In this document: positions 1 to 10,974 of the stretch, piece by piece | How the letters are laid out: the number at the start of each line of letters is the position of its first letter | Numbering within the stretch: the first letter of the stretch is position 1 | NCBI RefSeq assembly: GCF_003286085.1 | Contig: NW_020825322.1 | Coordinates: 1,054,001-1,118,000, forward strand | Source: Drosophila persimilis | Taxonomy: Eukaryota; Arthropoda; Insecta; Diptera; Drosophilidae | Direction: 5' to 3' | Length of the DNA: 64,000 nucleotides | The notes under the pieces: generated by a model | What the model was told of the DNA's origin: nothing | What the model saw: the letters and a program-made list of their open reading frames with translations, nothing else | The model's database searches: none | Made by a program: the position numbers and the translations under genes

Positions 1-2
1 AG

Positions 3-470
3 TTGTTCGAGAATTTCAAGCTCGTTTACCACAACGAAACAGGCGAGCGAGTGGGTAGGTCCTCCTCGTCCTTGCTCGCAGTACTCTTCCCCGCATTAAT
101 ATCCTTCCCCCTCCCCTTCCCTCTGACAGAAAGCAGCCTTCCGAGTGTGATCAGCACAGTGGAGCGAGCGTACTTCAAGAACGAGGTCGATCTCTCCGCC
201 TGCCTTCTCAAGTCCCTTTGCACGCTGACCTTCAAGGCGAGCGACAGGGTGCGGAGGAGCCAGGCCTCCGACATGGACCACGTGCTGGATGCGGCCACCA
301 ACTGGACCTGGCTCCTCACCTGGCTGGAGCAGTCCACACTTCGCGAGGCCATTGAGGCCGGCAGGGATCCCAGACCATCTCACTGCGCCTCCAAGTATCC
401 TTACTGCAGATGGGCGGCACCGGAGGAGCGAATCCTGCAACTGCTGCAAAACCACGTGATGTTCAAGTGA
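3..470 (+). CDS. 3' end of an unrecognised protein gene (two exons visible)
   Basis: The window opens inside a coding exon that is open from the first bases and ends at base 54. A 75-bp intron (55-129, donor GTAGGT, acceptor CTGACAG) joins in phase 1 to an exon running to TGA at 468-470. Reading through the intron in the same frame happens to stay open, but the splice sites and phase fit removal. The last exon gives about 112 residues with paired cysteines (CLLKSLC, and CASKYPYC near the C-terminus) and a Trp-rich stretch (NWTWLLTWLE). Paired Cys in a short C-terminal domain is seen in several insect secreted families such as DM4/12, but I do not recognise this one. The N-terminus lies outside the window. 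An AATAAA-like signal follows near 571. Confidence 0.7.
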   Translation: MFENFKLVYHNETGERVGRSSSSLLAVLFPALISFPLPFPLTESSLPSVISTVERAYFKNEVDLSACLLKSLCTLTFKASDRVRRSQASDMDHVLDAATNWTWLLTWLEQSTLREAIEAGRDPRPSHCASKYPYCRWAAPEERILQLLQNHVMFK

Positions 471-1928
471 TCCAAAGGGGATTCAGGCGTGAGAGCTGAT
501 TTAATCCAAAGTCATCTGTGAGCTAAGGGAAAGATCCGATCGGATCGGAGATCCGTTCACTAATTACACCCTAATAAATACTCGTGAATACCCTGAATAC
601 CCTTAAATACCCGAATACCCATACCTTGTTGGGATCGTAAGAGGACGTTTCACGAGATGTTCCAGAAGAAAAATGTATATTCTATTATAATCGTGGTGTT
701 CTTAGAGTTATGATAGAGTTGCAGGGAGTGGGAGCCACTGTTGAGACTCTCGCGACTATCGCGACTTAAATGAAACCCAACGATCGTGTCCATGACCACA
801 TGAGAGAGTGGCTGTCCAGGGCTTTCCATGCGAGTATACTCGTATTCAGTATTCAGAGCTCAGATCAATTGGCTACGCCTTGGCTGTCGCTGTAGCTGTC
901 TGCCTGCGCAACAATGTCAATGTCATTGGCGAGTGGAGCTGGGATTTGCATGCTTGGGAGATCATCAATCATTTGGATGTACTTATGGTCAACGATGATT
1001 GATGGACGGCTCCCAATGCCCCAGTAGTGCCTACTGGACAAGTCCCTAAATTGAGTTGCGATTTCTTGTTTGATTGATTGGCACAAGGTACGAGTCTGTA
1101 TACGGATTAGCTGTGCCTCTACTCCGCTCGTTCATTGAGATCGTTTCAATTACGAGATGGTATGGACCTAAGGCATGTGAACGAGAAAGAGTTTAAGTCG
1201 GAAATTGGTCTAAAATGGGTATTCCGCAAACTTATTATAGATTCCTATTAGTTTTGGACCTCAATTTAGAGGAGCTCGAGCCTCATTCGAATTTCTTTGC
1301 AGTGGTATCCATGCATGATGTATCTCTTTATCTTTAGATACTTTGTCTGTCGTCAGTGGAATTGTTGTGGAAAAGCTTGATAGGCCGAACATCTGATCTA
1401 ATGTGAGGGATATTGAGCCGTCTGACTGCTGGAGAGGGACACGCCTTGATCTGTAAAGCCCAACCCCAGGACCTCAACGATCTTTGGTAGGAGTAGCGGG
1501 ACAAGCGCTGGCTAAGTAGTGGCTGAATCCAGTAGTAGAGGGATCAAGTCTTGCCTACTGTCCATCTATATGTGCGAAGATGTAGACATGGTAGCCAGAT
1601 CGTCTCCGATCGCAGATTAATCTGATTTTGGGATTGTCTTGTTAGTGTTGATCGCTTTCCAAGCGGATCCAATGCAATTTTTGACCTTTGCCTGTTATGA
1701 GAGAAGCTCTGTAGCTAATTCGATAATGGGCCCGCCCCCGTCCACATTCCCGTCCAATTCTAAACGCCACACGCCACGAGCTCCGTTGCGACATCGCCGG
1801 CACGCATGCCGAGCCAGAATCAGATTCTGAATCAGCCCCAGAAGCAGAACACCCCAGTCCATTCTCCCTAATAATAGCACAGCCACAGATTGAAATCTCT
1901 CCCGTTCAGTGATACGTAGAGCTCCGAC
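471..1928. other. Intergenic region between the first gene and the P450
   Basis: I see no convincing gene. The left end holds the probable 3' UTR of the preceding gene (AATAAATA near 571), followed by a short run of imperfect AATACCC units around 576-622. The right end must contain the P450 promoter and 5' UTR; no TATA box stands out. The remaining short ORFs lack gene-like composition. Confidence 0.5.
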
Positions 1929-3684
1929 ATGATTGGATCATTGCTGCTGGCTGTGGGCGCATTGGCGACGCTGGTGTATGGCTTTCTGGTGTGGAACTTT
2001 GGCCACTGGCGGGCACGGGGCATCAAGGAGCCGAGGGCCCTGCCGCTGCTGGGCTCCTTCCCCAACATGGTGTGGCCCCGCCAGCACTTTACCATGGACA
2101 TGAGGGACCTGTACATGTGAGTGGGGCAACGAGACGAGAAGATAGAGGGGATGGATGATGCGTCTTTTGCTGCAGGAAATACCGGGAGACGGACAGCTAC
2201 GTCGGCACCTTCCTGTTGCGCTCGCCGAAGCTGCTCCTGCTGGAGCCCCGCCTGGTGTACGAGGTGTTCGTCAGTGCGTTCCGCCACTTTGAGGACAACG
2301 ATGCCGCCCGCATGGTGGACACCGGAAAGGACGTGCTCGTCTGCTGCAATCCGTTCGTGCTGGAGGGGAACGAGTGGCGCCAGCAGCGCGGGATCTTCTC
2401 GAGCCTCCTGACCAACGGCCGCATCCGCACCACCCACACGATCATGCAGCGCGTCTGCCGGGACCTGTGCGACTTCATTGCCAAGGAGTCGCTCAAGGGA
2501 GAGCCGCAGGACGGCATGGATGTGGGCTGGCCACTGGCTCTGCTGGCCTCTGGGTGAACTAATCTCCTCTCCCGTTCTTACAGCTCGGGCTGCGCTTCAC
2601 CGGCGACAGCCTCTTCGACTGCGTTCTGGGCATCCAGGCGCGCTGCTTCAGCGACTCGCCGCTGCCCGTGATCCGGCACAACCGGGAGATGTCCAACGAG
2701 AATCCAGGCCTGGCCATCGCCGGCGCCCTCAACGGCCTCTTTCCCCGCCTGCCCCGCTGGCTGCGCCCCAAGATCTTTCCCCGCTCCTACGACCGCTTCT
2801 TCGGGGACCTCATCCGCCAGGCCTTCTCACTGAGGCGCGGCCAGCACCAGGAGCGCAACGACTTCATCAACCACCTGCTGGCCCTGAAGCGGGATCACGG
2901 CCTGACCGAACCGCAGCTCACCTCGCATGCCATGACCTTCATGTTCGACGGCCTGGACACCACCTCCTCGACCATCTCCCACTGTCTGTTGCTGGTAAGT
3001 GCTGCCAAGTGCTGACAAGTGCTGCCAAGTGTTCGAGGGATAATCATTGGGGGATAATCATTCACAGCTGGGACGCTATCCGGAGTGCCAGCAGAGGCTG
3101 TACGAGGAGCTGGACAAGGCCAGTCCCTCGAAGGAGCTCCCCGACCTGGACGAGCTGAATGATCTGCCCTATCTGAGTGCCTGCTTCAATGGTGAGTGCC
3201 GAAGATCAGACCGATGACTCACCCCGATGACGTTCCCCTTTCCCCAGAGAGCCTGCGCATCTATCCAGCCGGCGGATGGGCCTCGAAGACCTGCACTGAA
3301 CCGTACAAGCTGCATGGCAGCCACCACAGCCAGCCGCTGCAGATGCTGCCGGGCGACAACATCATGATACCCATATACGGGCTCCATCACGATCCGCAGT
3401 TCTACCCGGAGCCGGAGGAGTTCCGGCCGGAACGCTTTCTAGACGGAGGACTCAAGCGGTTCAAGCAGATGGGCGTCTTCCTGGGTTTCGGGAACGGGCC
3501 ACGCCAGTGCGTGGGAATGCGTCTGGGCCTGGCCCAGGCAAAGGCCGCCCTGGCGGCCATCGTGCAGCGGTTCGAGGTGCGGGTCCATCCACGCACCGCC
3601 GACGGCCTTGAGCTGGATCCGTACATCTTCGTGGGATGCCACAAGGGCGGCATCTGGCTGGACTTTGTCGCCCGTCCGGTTTAG
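1929..3684 (+). CDS. Cyp28c1: Cytochrome P450, CYP28 family (Cyp28c1-like), five exons
   Basis: Microsomal haem-thiolate monooxygenase of CYP clan 3; CYP28 members are linked to xenobiotic metabolism in flies. Exons 1929-2116, 2176-2521, 2584-2994, 3068-3191 and 3248-3684 join in phase to give about 501 residues, normal for a P450. The N-terminus is a hydrophobic ER anchor (LLLAVGALATLVYGFLVW) followed by WNFGHWRARGIKEP, very like CYP28 proteins. Hallmarks in order: I-helix GLDTTSS, K-helix ESLR (codon split by the last intron), the PERF segment (FRPERFLDGG), and the haem loop FGNGPRQCVG with its Cys ligand. The second intron is placed at 2522-2583 because only this donor keeps the frame into LGLRFTGDS. 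AATAAA lies at 3726. Family assignment is strong; the c1 member is chosen because I recall it as the X-linked CYP28 and the neighbours look X-linked. Confidence 0.85.
2995..3067 (+). repeat. Short tandem repeat inside a P450 intron
   Basis: The third intron of the P450 starts GTAAGT and carries about three imperfect copies of a CCAAGTGCTGA-like unit between 2996 and 3034. It does not disturb the splice sites. Confidence 0.6.
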
Positions 3685-4831
3685 GTTTAGCTTTAAGGTT
3701 GGCTTGGCTTCGTGTCGCTTAGATCAATAAAACAGAAATGGGTGGTATACTGAGCAATCATCTGTATTGTAAGTTATGGGTTCGACACCGAACTCGGTCA
3801 CGGGTTCGTCTGTCTCTCTGTTTGGGTTTCGTTTTGGGTTTGAGCTCCAATTCATTGTGTGCGCGGGCTTATGTCATCGGGCGATGAGAGGTTGTCCCAA
3901 CAGAGCCCATTCATCGGTGCAATCAATCGGTAGATGAGTCCGTTGCCACATGACGTTAGGGCCTAGATCCGGTTGGGTCTATTTGCATACTAAACGGGCT
4001 TGTGCGACCTTGATTCGTATAACATTAAGGGAATCAAAGGGAGTAATGTAATCTTGGGGTTTACTAAGCTGTTAACATTCATTAACCAAATTTAAATCCC
4101 CCTGAAGTATGACTACGCCAGGAAAATATCGTATACCTTGCAGAAAATCCCTTTGAAATGATATATATATGGAAATCTTGAGCCCAAACTCTTACTTTCA
4201 TAATTTCAAATGCCTTAAAGCCCTTCTTTTTTGACAAATCAAGAAGGCATTATATGTACAGATACTCGTGTGTGGCATAGTCGAACGACTGAGTGTAGGC
4301 CGGGCCTTTCACTCAGAGTCTGAGAGCGGAAGCAGCGGATGGAAAGCGATTGAAAATACATCAAGAGATGCCACAACGAAGGTCACAGACAGACACGCCT
4401 TTGGGGACCGGCTAATAACAGATCACAGATCAACGCGAACCCCAAGCAACCCCGGAGCAGCGCACCCCCCCTCAGGTCGCCCAACTCTAGTCACAGTTTA
4501 ACAACCAAATTATTTACATATATATAAATTTATTAGGTAAGAAATTCGATTCGTTGGAAGCTGTTGCGCTTATGCATGCAAATGACTCCGATTGCGATTG
4601 CGATGGGGATTGGGATTGGGATTGGAAATGCTCATGGCTTGTGGCTGGGAATCGAGGGAAACAAAATAATTTCAACAAAAATGCATGCGAAATGAGGCAG
4701 CGATGGCATTAACAATAAACGAAAACGAAAATATAAGCGGTTGATGATGAAATTAACAACTAATCAGTGCTAGAGCGGATCGACCTTGGTCTCCATTCCA
4801 TTCCACCTTCGGGCCTGGACACCTTCGCACC
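3685..4831. other. Convergent intergenic region (P450 3' end and YLP gene 3' end)
   Basis: Holds the P450 polyadenylation signal (AATAAA 3726-3731) and, at the right, the 3' UTR of the minus-strand YLP gene. A GGGATT tandem lies at about 4603-4627. The 77-codon ORF at 4268-4501 has no recognisable feature. Nothing else seen. Confidence 0.5.
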
Positions 4832-7800
4832 TCACAGCCCCCTGGGTACCGGGAACAGGCGCAGGGTCTTGCCGAAGGATGAGGATGAGGATGAGGCTGA
4901 TGTCTGTCGCACGATGCGGGTCCTGGGACGGGGTCCTCCGACCGGCGGCAGGTACCCATTGCTTCTGGGTGCCGCCTGAGGCGCCAGTCGAAGGCCACCG
5001 TAGGCTCCCGACGGCTGGGCATATGACTGCAGGTCATCGTAGATCTTCACCGTCTGCACGTGGCTCTCGGTGCCGCTGTGCGCATCCTGGGTGACCACCT
5101 TGACCACGTGATGATGCCCCTGGGGCTGTTCGTTGGTGGCCCCCAGGATCTTGATCGTCTTGACGCCAGCCTGGTCGATCGTCTCCAGTACCTTGAAGGT
5201 GCGCACCGCATGCGGCTTGACAATCTGCACGGTCCGCACTCGGGAGCTGCCGCGGTGGGGGGAGGGAACGGGGGCCGCGGCCATAGCCACGTTCACGGCC
5301 ACCTGGACATCCTTGGGCATGAACCTCTGCAGCGACTGCTGCGCCTTCAGGCTCAGAGTGGGGGCAGGTCCGACTGGCAGCAGTTTTTGGGTGACCACCT
5401 GGGGCCGGGGCCGGGGCTGCACCTGCACCTGCGACTGTGCCTGTGCCTGCACCACGCGATGATAATGGTGGTGGAGGTGGTGCTGCTGACGAGGCAGGGC
5501 GTTGCTCACATAGGACATGGCCGGGGCATAGAAACGGGGACGCTTCGACTGCTCGCGGTACATGGGAGCCACCTCGAACACCTGCTGCTGCTGCTGCTGC
5601 TGCTGTTGGCGGTGCTGGTAATGCTGATGATGCTGCTGCTGGCGGACAGCCACTGGCTGGGCATAGCGGGCGAATGGCTGCACCGTGTTCATGTAGCTCC
5701 TCAGCGAATGGATGTGCGTTATCTGGGTGGGAGCCGGCGCGGGCAGTGCAGGTGTCACTGGAGCACGAACAGCCACTGGGGGCAGGTAGCCAGGAGCGTT
5801 GTACTGCTGCTGCTGTTGCTGTTGCTGGTGGCCTCGGTAAGCCGTGGCTGTAGATGAGGCATGGACAATGGCAACTGGCGCTGGAGCTGCAGCTGGTGCT
5901 GGAGCCGGGACAGGAGCTGGCAGTGGGGATGCAACTGGAGCTGGAGCGGCAGCAATAGCCACTGGTGGCAAGTAGCCTTGAGCCGTGTACTGTTGCTGCT
6001 GCTGTTGCTGTTGCTGCTGCTGCTGTTGCTGCTGCTGCTGTTGCGTGCGGTAACTGGCTGTGGCGGACGATGTTGCACGGACAATGGCAACAGGCGTGGG
6101 AGCGTGAGCGGGTGCGGGAGCCGGTACAGGAGAAGGCAGTGGAATGGAAATGGCAACTGGAGCTGGAGCCTGCAGAGTAACGGCGGCACCGGACGGTGGC
6201 AGGTAGCCGGGAGCAGTGTATTGTTGCTGCACCTGGTATCCTCCTGTCGCCAGCTGCTGCTGCTGCTGCTGCGACTTTGGTCGGCCATAGATAATATCGG
6301 ATCCCTGCTGCTGCGTGGATACCTGCAACTGAGATTGGACCACAATCTGTTTCTGCTGCTGCTGTTGTTGCTGCTGCTGCTGCACCTGCTGCAATTGTTG
6401 CTGTTGCTGTTGCAGTTGCAACTGCTGCTGCTGCTTCAGCAATTTCGTCTGGGTCTGCAGGCTGTGGAGCTCGGCAATGGCTGCCTCTGAATTCTCGGGC
6501 TTCACGAAGTCATAGCCGTCAGGCAGGGCCACGGGCTGGCTCGGGCCAACACTGGCCTGACTGGATGCAACAAACACTTGTTGCTGCTGCTGAGGCTGCT
6601 GCTGCTGCTGGTAGATGATGTTCGTCTGGGTCTGTGGCTGCTGCTGCTGAGGCTGGGGCTCATCGTATCCGGGTGGTAGATAGTCAGGAGCACGGTAGTC
6701 GCCTACAACTTGCTGAACGGGAGCCACACTCTGGACCGGAGCCACTTGCTGAACTGGAGCAACATTCTGTACAGGAGCAACAGATTGGGACTGTATCAGC
6801 GATAGTGGTATCCTATCGGGATTCTCGAAGTCGTAGCCAGGTGGCAGGTATCCAGGTGCATTATATTCCTGTGCTACTGCAGGTGCCTGTTGCTGCTGCA
6901 CTTGCTGCTGCACTTGCTGCTGCACTTGTTGCTGCACTTGCTGCTGCACTTGCTGCTGGACTTGCTGTTGCACTTGCTGTTGCACTTGTTGCTGCACTTG
7001 CTGCTGCTGCTGAGGTGGCAGATAGGAGGGTGCACTGTAGTCAACCTGGCTGGAGGCAGTGCTGTGGGCCTGGATGGATGAGGTGGTGCCAGAGGTACTC
7101 ACGACGCCGGATGGAGCTGTGCCGGTAGCAGGTGGTAGGTAGGCAGGAGCCCTATAGACCTGCTGCTGCTGCTGCTGCTGTTGCGGATAGGAGGCTGTGG
7201 GAGGCAGATAGTCGGGTGCCCGATAGTTGGTCTCTGGGTTTGAAACTTCCGTGGCGGTGACAGGGGGCAAGTATCCTGGAGCCTCGTAGCTCTCTTGTGG
7301 GTACTGCTGCTGCTGTTGCTGCTGCTGTGGCTGGACAATGGGCGTGGACGATGTAGGGGGCAGATAGGGCTGGGCGCCAAAGACAGAGGAGGAAGACTGA
7401 GCGACAGCCTGGGACTGCGTACGCTGGAAGTTATGCTGATAGCTTGAAGGGAAGGGTACGGAAACGGAAACGGAAGCAGGGGCTGGAACTGGAGCTGGAG
7501 CGGGGGCAGAGACAGAGACTGCCACGGGGGCAGCAGATGGAGCTACTGGGGCAGCCTGGGCATGCGATTGCAGGCCCAGATCGGCAAAGTTCAGGAAAGA
7601 CACATCCAAACTGTCGTCCAGAGGGGGCCCATTATGGACCTGGGTCTGAGCCTGAGCCTGAGCCTGAGCTTGGATCTGAACCTGAACCTGTCCCTGGGAA
7701 GGGTGGGGGTGGGGACGGGCGGCCTGCTGCTGAATGTGTACCTCCTGGTGGGGCGGCAGATAGGCGTTGTTCTTGCCCTGATAGTGGTTGTGCACCTCAA

Positions 7801-8191
7801 AGATTTGGTAGCCGGAGTTGCCGTAATTGCTCTCCTGGAAGCCGCCCGTCTTGTAGTACTGCTCCTTGGTGATCAGCGGCTGCTGCTGCTGCTGTTGCTG
7901 CTGCCGGAGCTTGAGTGATATATCCGCTTGGGTTAATCCACAGGTCGCGCAGATGGCGAGCGCAAAGAAGGCGCCAAAGAACTTCACAGGAAACGAAACC
8001 AAAACGAAACGGAAAAAAAACGAAAACGGTTTTGAAACACAGCAAATAATCACAGAAAAAAAATATATACACATGTGTGTCTTGTATATATATATGTATG
8101 TATGTATTGTATTGTATCGATCACTATATTGGGTCCTTAAACGTGTCACTGATTTCACTGGCAATCCTTATCATTTGGCACTTACATTCAT
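4832..8191 (-). CDS. Secreted glutamine-rich YLP-motif (cuticular-type) protein
   Basis: Two-exon model: a tiny first exon (8186-8191, ATG AAT then GTAAGT) and a 3150-bp exon (4832-7981) with acceptor CCTGTGAAG, giving about 1051 residues. The open frame extends 5' of the acceptor, but that stretch is the intron and is full of T runs. The spliced N-terminus, FFGAFFALAICATCGLTQA, is a good signal peptide. The body is low-complexity: poly-Gln, Ala/Pro/Val stretches (APVPAPAPA), and roughly a dozen copies of a Y-x-AP-x-YLPP motif such as YNAPGYLPP, YRAPDYLPP and YSAPSYLPP. YLP motifs mark a group of insect, largely cuticle-associated proteins. The C-terminus is more complex (RTVQIVKPHAVRTFKVLETI) and ends in a Ser run. 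Structural extracellular role is inferred; I do not know the ortholog name. Confidence 0.8.
6895..7012 (-). repeat. Coding tandem repeat (VQQQ units) in the YLP gene
   Basis: A 12-bp CAACAGCAAGTG-type unit repeats about nine times on the minus strand, encoding successive QQQV blocks (protein VQQQVQQQVQQQ). Unit variants differ only by CAA/CAG or GTG/GTC-type changes, so the peptide is kept. Longer pure poly-Gln runs occur at about 5583-5612, 5990-6047, 6352-6434 and 7159-7182. Confidence 0.8.
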
Positions 8192-8229
8192 CTTCACGTT
8201 GGTCGTGCTTAAGCCCTCGATGTCCAACC

Positions 8230-8270
8230 GTTCAATGATGGACCAGCCTGACCTGCGCACGCATTTTATA
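8230..8270 (-). promoter_or_regulatory. TATA-type core promoter of the YLP gene
   Basis: TATAAAA on the minus strand (8264-8270) lies about 75 bp upstream of the proposed ATG. An initiator-like TCATTG sits about 30 bp downstream of the TATA box, near 8230-8236. A strong TATA promoter suits a tissue- and stage-restricted cuticle-type gene. Confidence 0.55.
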
Positions 8271-9999
8271 CAGGGGCCACCCCGAAACTAGTCGCTGCTC
8301 ATCTTCATTCACATCTTCATTGACATTCCCGTCCCTCCCCTCACCCTCCCCCCGGCCATCTTCGATGTTCGATCTTCCATCATCTTTCGCTAATTCCCTC
8401 CTCGCCATCGCATTACTCGAGTTTTCGGGGCTCGTTCGGTGATCGGCTCGTGTGCTCGGCGCTCGGCCTTTCGGTTCGCTGTCGCTGTCGCTGCCGCTGC
8501 CGCTGCATGCGCCACAATCGATTGGCCGCTGCGCTGCGGCCTTTCGTTCGCGTTAGCGCTAGAAATGCAGATTTTGAGACGAGACCGGACCGGATCGTAC
8601 TCTCCGTCCAGGGCGGATGTAATTAATACGCCTTCTCCCAACAGGCATCTGCCGCATCAGTCATCTGTTCTCTCTCGCTCTTGAATAGGGACGGGACCTT
8701 GCATAACCCCCCCTGCCCGACAATTTCCTGCATTTCGATTTCACACGCACATTTTGCATACGAGTGATACGAGTGTGGTATCGTCTCGTTTCGCAAATGT
8801 TTGATAAATATTTGCAAAAACAAAGAGAAGAAGAAAATTATTACATCTATCATTAGTATTCATTAGGGGTCAGGGGCCAAAGCCATGAATTAAACATGCT
8901 TGATAAGCATGTCGCCTCAGATTCCCATCTCCCCATCTCCGTCCCGGGGCTAGATATTTTTGGGGGCTTACACAGCTGGCGGGCAGGAAAACGTGTGCCG
9001 CCCCTGCCATCGATATGGATGTCTTTTCCAATGGCAATAGAAGACTATCGATACCATTTACATACCTCTTATAGTGCTAGTTACCTTGCAATGGAGCTGT
9101 TGAGTAATATTGCTTCATTTTAGATCATATTGTGCTGTTGATTTCGGCTAGTACTCAATGACTTTTGGCTGTTCGATTCATTCGATAGATGATTAATGAA
9201 ACACCGTGTAAACATGTGCTTCAAAAGAGGAATCACTTTGAGGGAATTAAAGCTTCTTAAAGTCTTTTCAAAGCAATCTCCTATCAAAACGAACAACAAA
9301 CAAAAACAACAGAAAAGCATGCATTTCTAATCGAACCTGATTAATAGTTGTATAATCATCTTTATAGCGACATCTTTCCGCAGTAGGTTTTCCACAGAAA
9401 CATATCTTATTTTCCCATAGCGCTCGCTCAGCAACTGGTGGTGCGGGGGGAGGGTGCTTTGGCTTTCCCCCCTCGTCAGCAGAGCCCGAGCCCATCAATT
9501 TGGGACAACCTTGACCCATCTCCAGTCAAATATTTTATGCATACTTGGCCGGCAAGCCAATGCATACATTTAAGCGATGATGTGCTAAGCGATGATGGCT
9601 AGCGAGTTGGCCAAGACAAAGGGTCCACTGAGATAGAGAGTGAAAGAGAGAGAGAGAGAGAGAACAACAAAGGCACGGCTCGGAACCCGGCCCAGACATG
9701 CAAATAATTGAATTGATTCGAATTGAATGGAATTGAAACGAATTCAATTGAATTTGAAATATTGGGCCCAATAGCAAAAGCAAAGCCGAAGGTGGAGTAA
9801 GGGTGTTGGATCCGATCAAACTAGTGAGTGTTAACTGATTAAATCAGCAATATTCGTATGTTTATTCAACATTTCGTTTATTTGTTTTACGATCTCATTA
9901 CGTATTTCCCAACCCAACGATAGGGCGTTTCATCAGCACGGGTATTTCTGAAATCCGAAATCTGTTGTCCGGATTTGATAAATTGTGATCTAACGATCT

Positions 10000-10337
10000 A
10001 ATCTTCCAACGACGACTAGAACTTCCAGGGCCTGTTCTGCCAGTGCAAGCCTCCCTATCCGGATCCCGAGTGCACCACCGAGGAGGAGGTAGTTCCTATA
10101 GGATACTGAGGACTCAAACAAAACCTTCGCGAAGAGCGGCATAAATCGAGACGGGGACAACACCAGCTACGGGCAGGGCTTCCGAGCCCTATCTTCCATT
10201 GCCGTACACGGATTACCTGAAGGATTTGCACTAAAGTATAAGGTCTTCACCGCGGAAGCCATCATTGTTATCTTCAAACAAATGCGCGATGAGTATAAGC
10301 CAGCCAGTGTCAGCCAGCTGGATATTTCCCTAAATTA
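10000..10337 (+). pseudogene. Degenerate UBR7-like (PHD/UBR-box) pseudogene fragment
   Basis: From about 10018 the sequence reads NFQGLFCQCKPPYPDPECTT, close to the start of the UBR7 PHD-type segment (N-F-x-G-L-Y/F-C-x-C-x-x-PYPDPE). An in-frame TAG precedes NFQ where a Gln codon is expected, and the frame hits TGA soon after at 10108. From about 10159 a second open stretch, YGQGFRALSSI then KYKVFTAEAIIVIFKQM, resembles the C-terminal helical region of UBR7 (alternating KVFT, edI and fF-M positions). The whole middle of the protein is missing. Two collinear pieces, stop codons and an internal deletion indicate a dead copy. The identification rests on motif memory and needs a protein search. 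Confidence 0.55.
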
Positions 10338-10520
10338 GAGTCAGACAAATACGAATACTCCCTTAAGTATTGATCAGATATACATATATGGTATTTACAC
10401 TCGTAGTACATAGCCCACATATCATTCCGACTTAAAGTTTATTGTAATAACTATTCTTCTGGATTCAATAACATTAAGGTTTATTTTGATTTGCAAAGCA
10501 GCTGGCTATTGAACTGCAAA

Positions 10521-10637
10521 TTAGAGCCCCGCCTGAACAGGCAACCGAATCGATTCCGATTCGAGCCAGATTCGGTATTCGCTTGGTTCGATCAGCGTCT
10601 CAGATTTTTCATCGACTCCTTGCCGTAAAACGGACTG
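10521..10637. repeat. Dispersed repeat relic, copy A
   Basis: The stretch from TAGAGCCCCGCCTGA to AAAACGGACT is collinear with 24721-24849: shared blocks are TAGAGCCC-GCCTGA, AACCG, TTCGGTATTCG, GGT-CG and AAAACGGAC, in the same order and spacing. It looks like an old transposable-element fragment. Confidence 0.5.
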
Positions 10638-10892
10638 TATCCCAATGGGCATAGCCGAAGGCTAGAACGGTTCAAGCCGAAGGCATGAACTCTGTGTCAT
10701 GCTTCGAGTCTTTTCAGAGGTATGCAAACCAATCCGCTGTGCTCGCACTCGGTTCAGTTTTGTAGTGACTCGGGGGGATCCAAATCTGACTGAAGGCAGG
10801 ATACGTAATGAGCGAATGAGTTCAAGAGTCATGAGTATAGTACTCAGTCGTCTACATATACTTATCCGATGTTTAACGACGGAATAGTTGGG

Positions 10893-10974
10893 TTATTTAC
10901 TCGAGTGCGACTCTCACTAGGAGTCGTGAGCGTGAGAGATTTACTGCAAAGCTACTCTGTGTGAGAGTAAATAA
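10893..10974. repeat. Short inverted-repeat element (about 82 bp)
   Basis: Begins TTATTTACTC and ends with its exact reverse complement GAGTAAATAA; inside are further CTCTCAC / GTGAGAG pairings. It could fold into a hairpin or be a minimal foldback remnant. Confidence 0.5.

Noticed and set aside
5060..5857. Plus-strand ORFs over the YLP gene (Leu- and Trp-rich)
   Set aside because: They are antisense shadows of Gln/Ala/Pro-coding repeats; CAG runs give CTG/TGC/GCT runs on the other strand.
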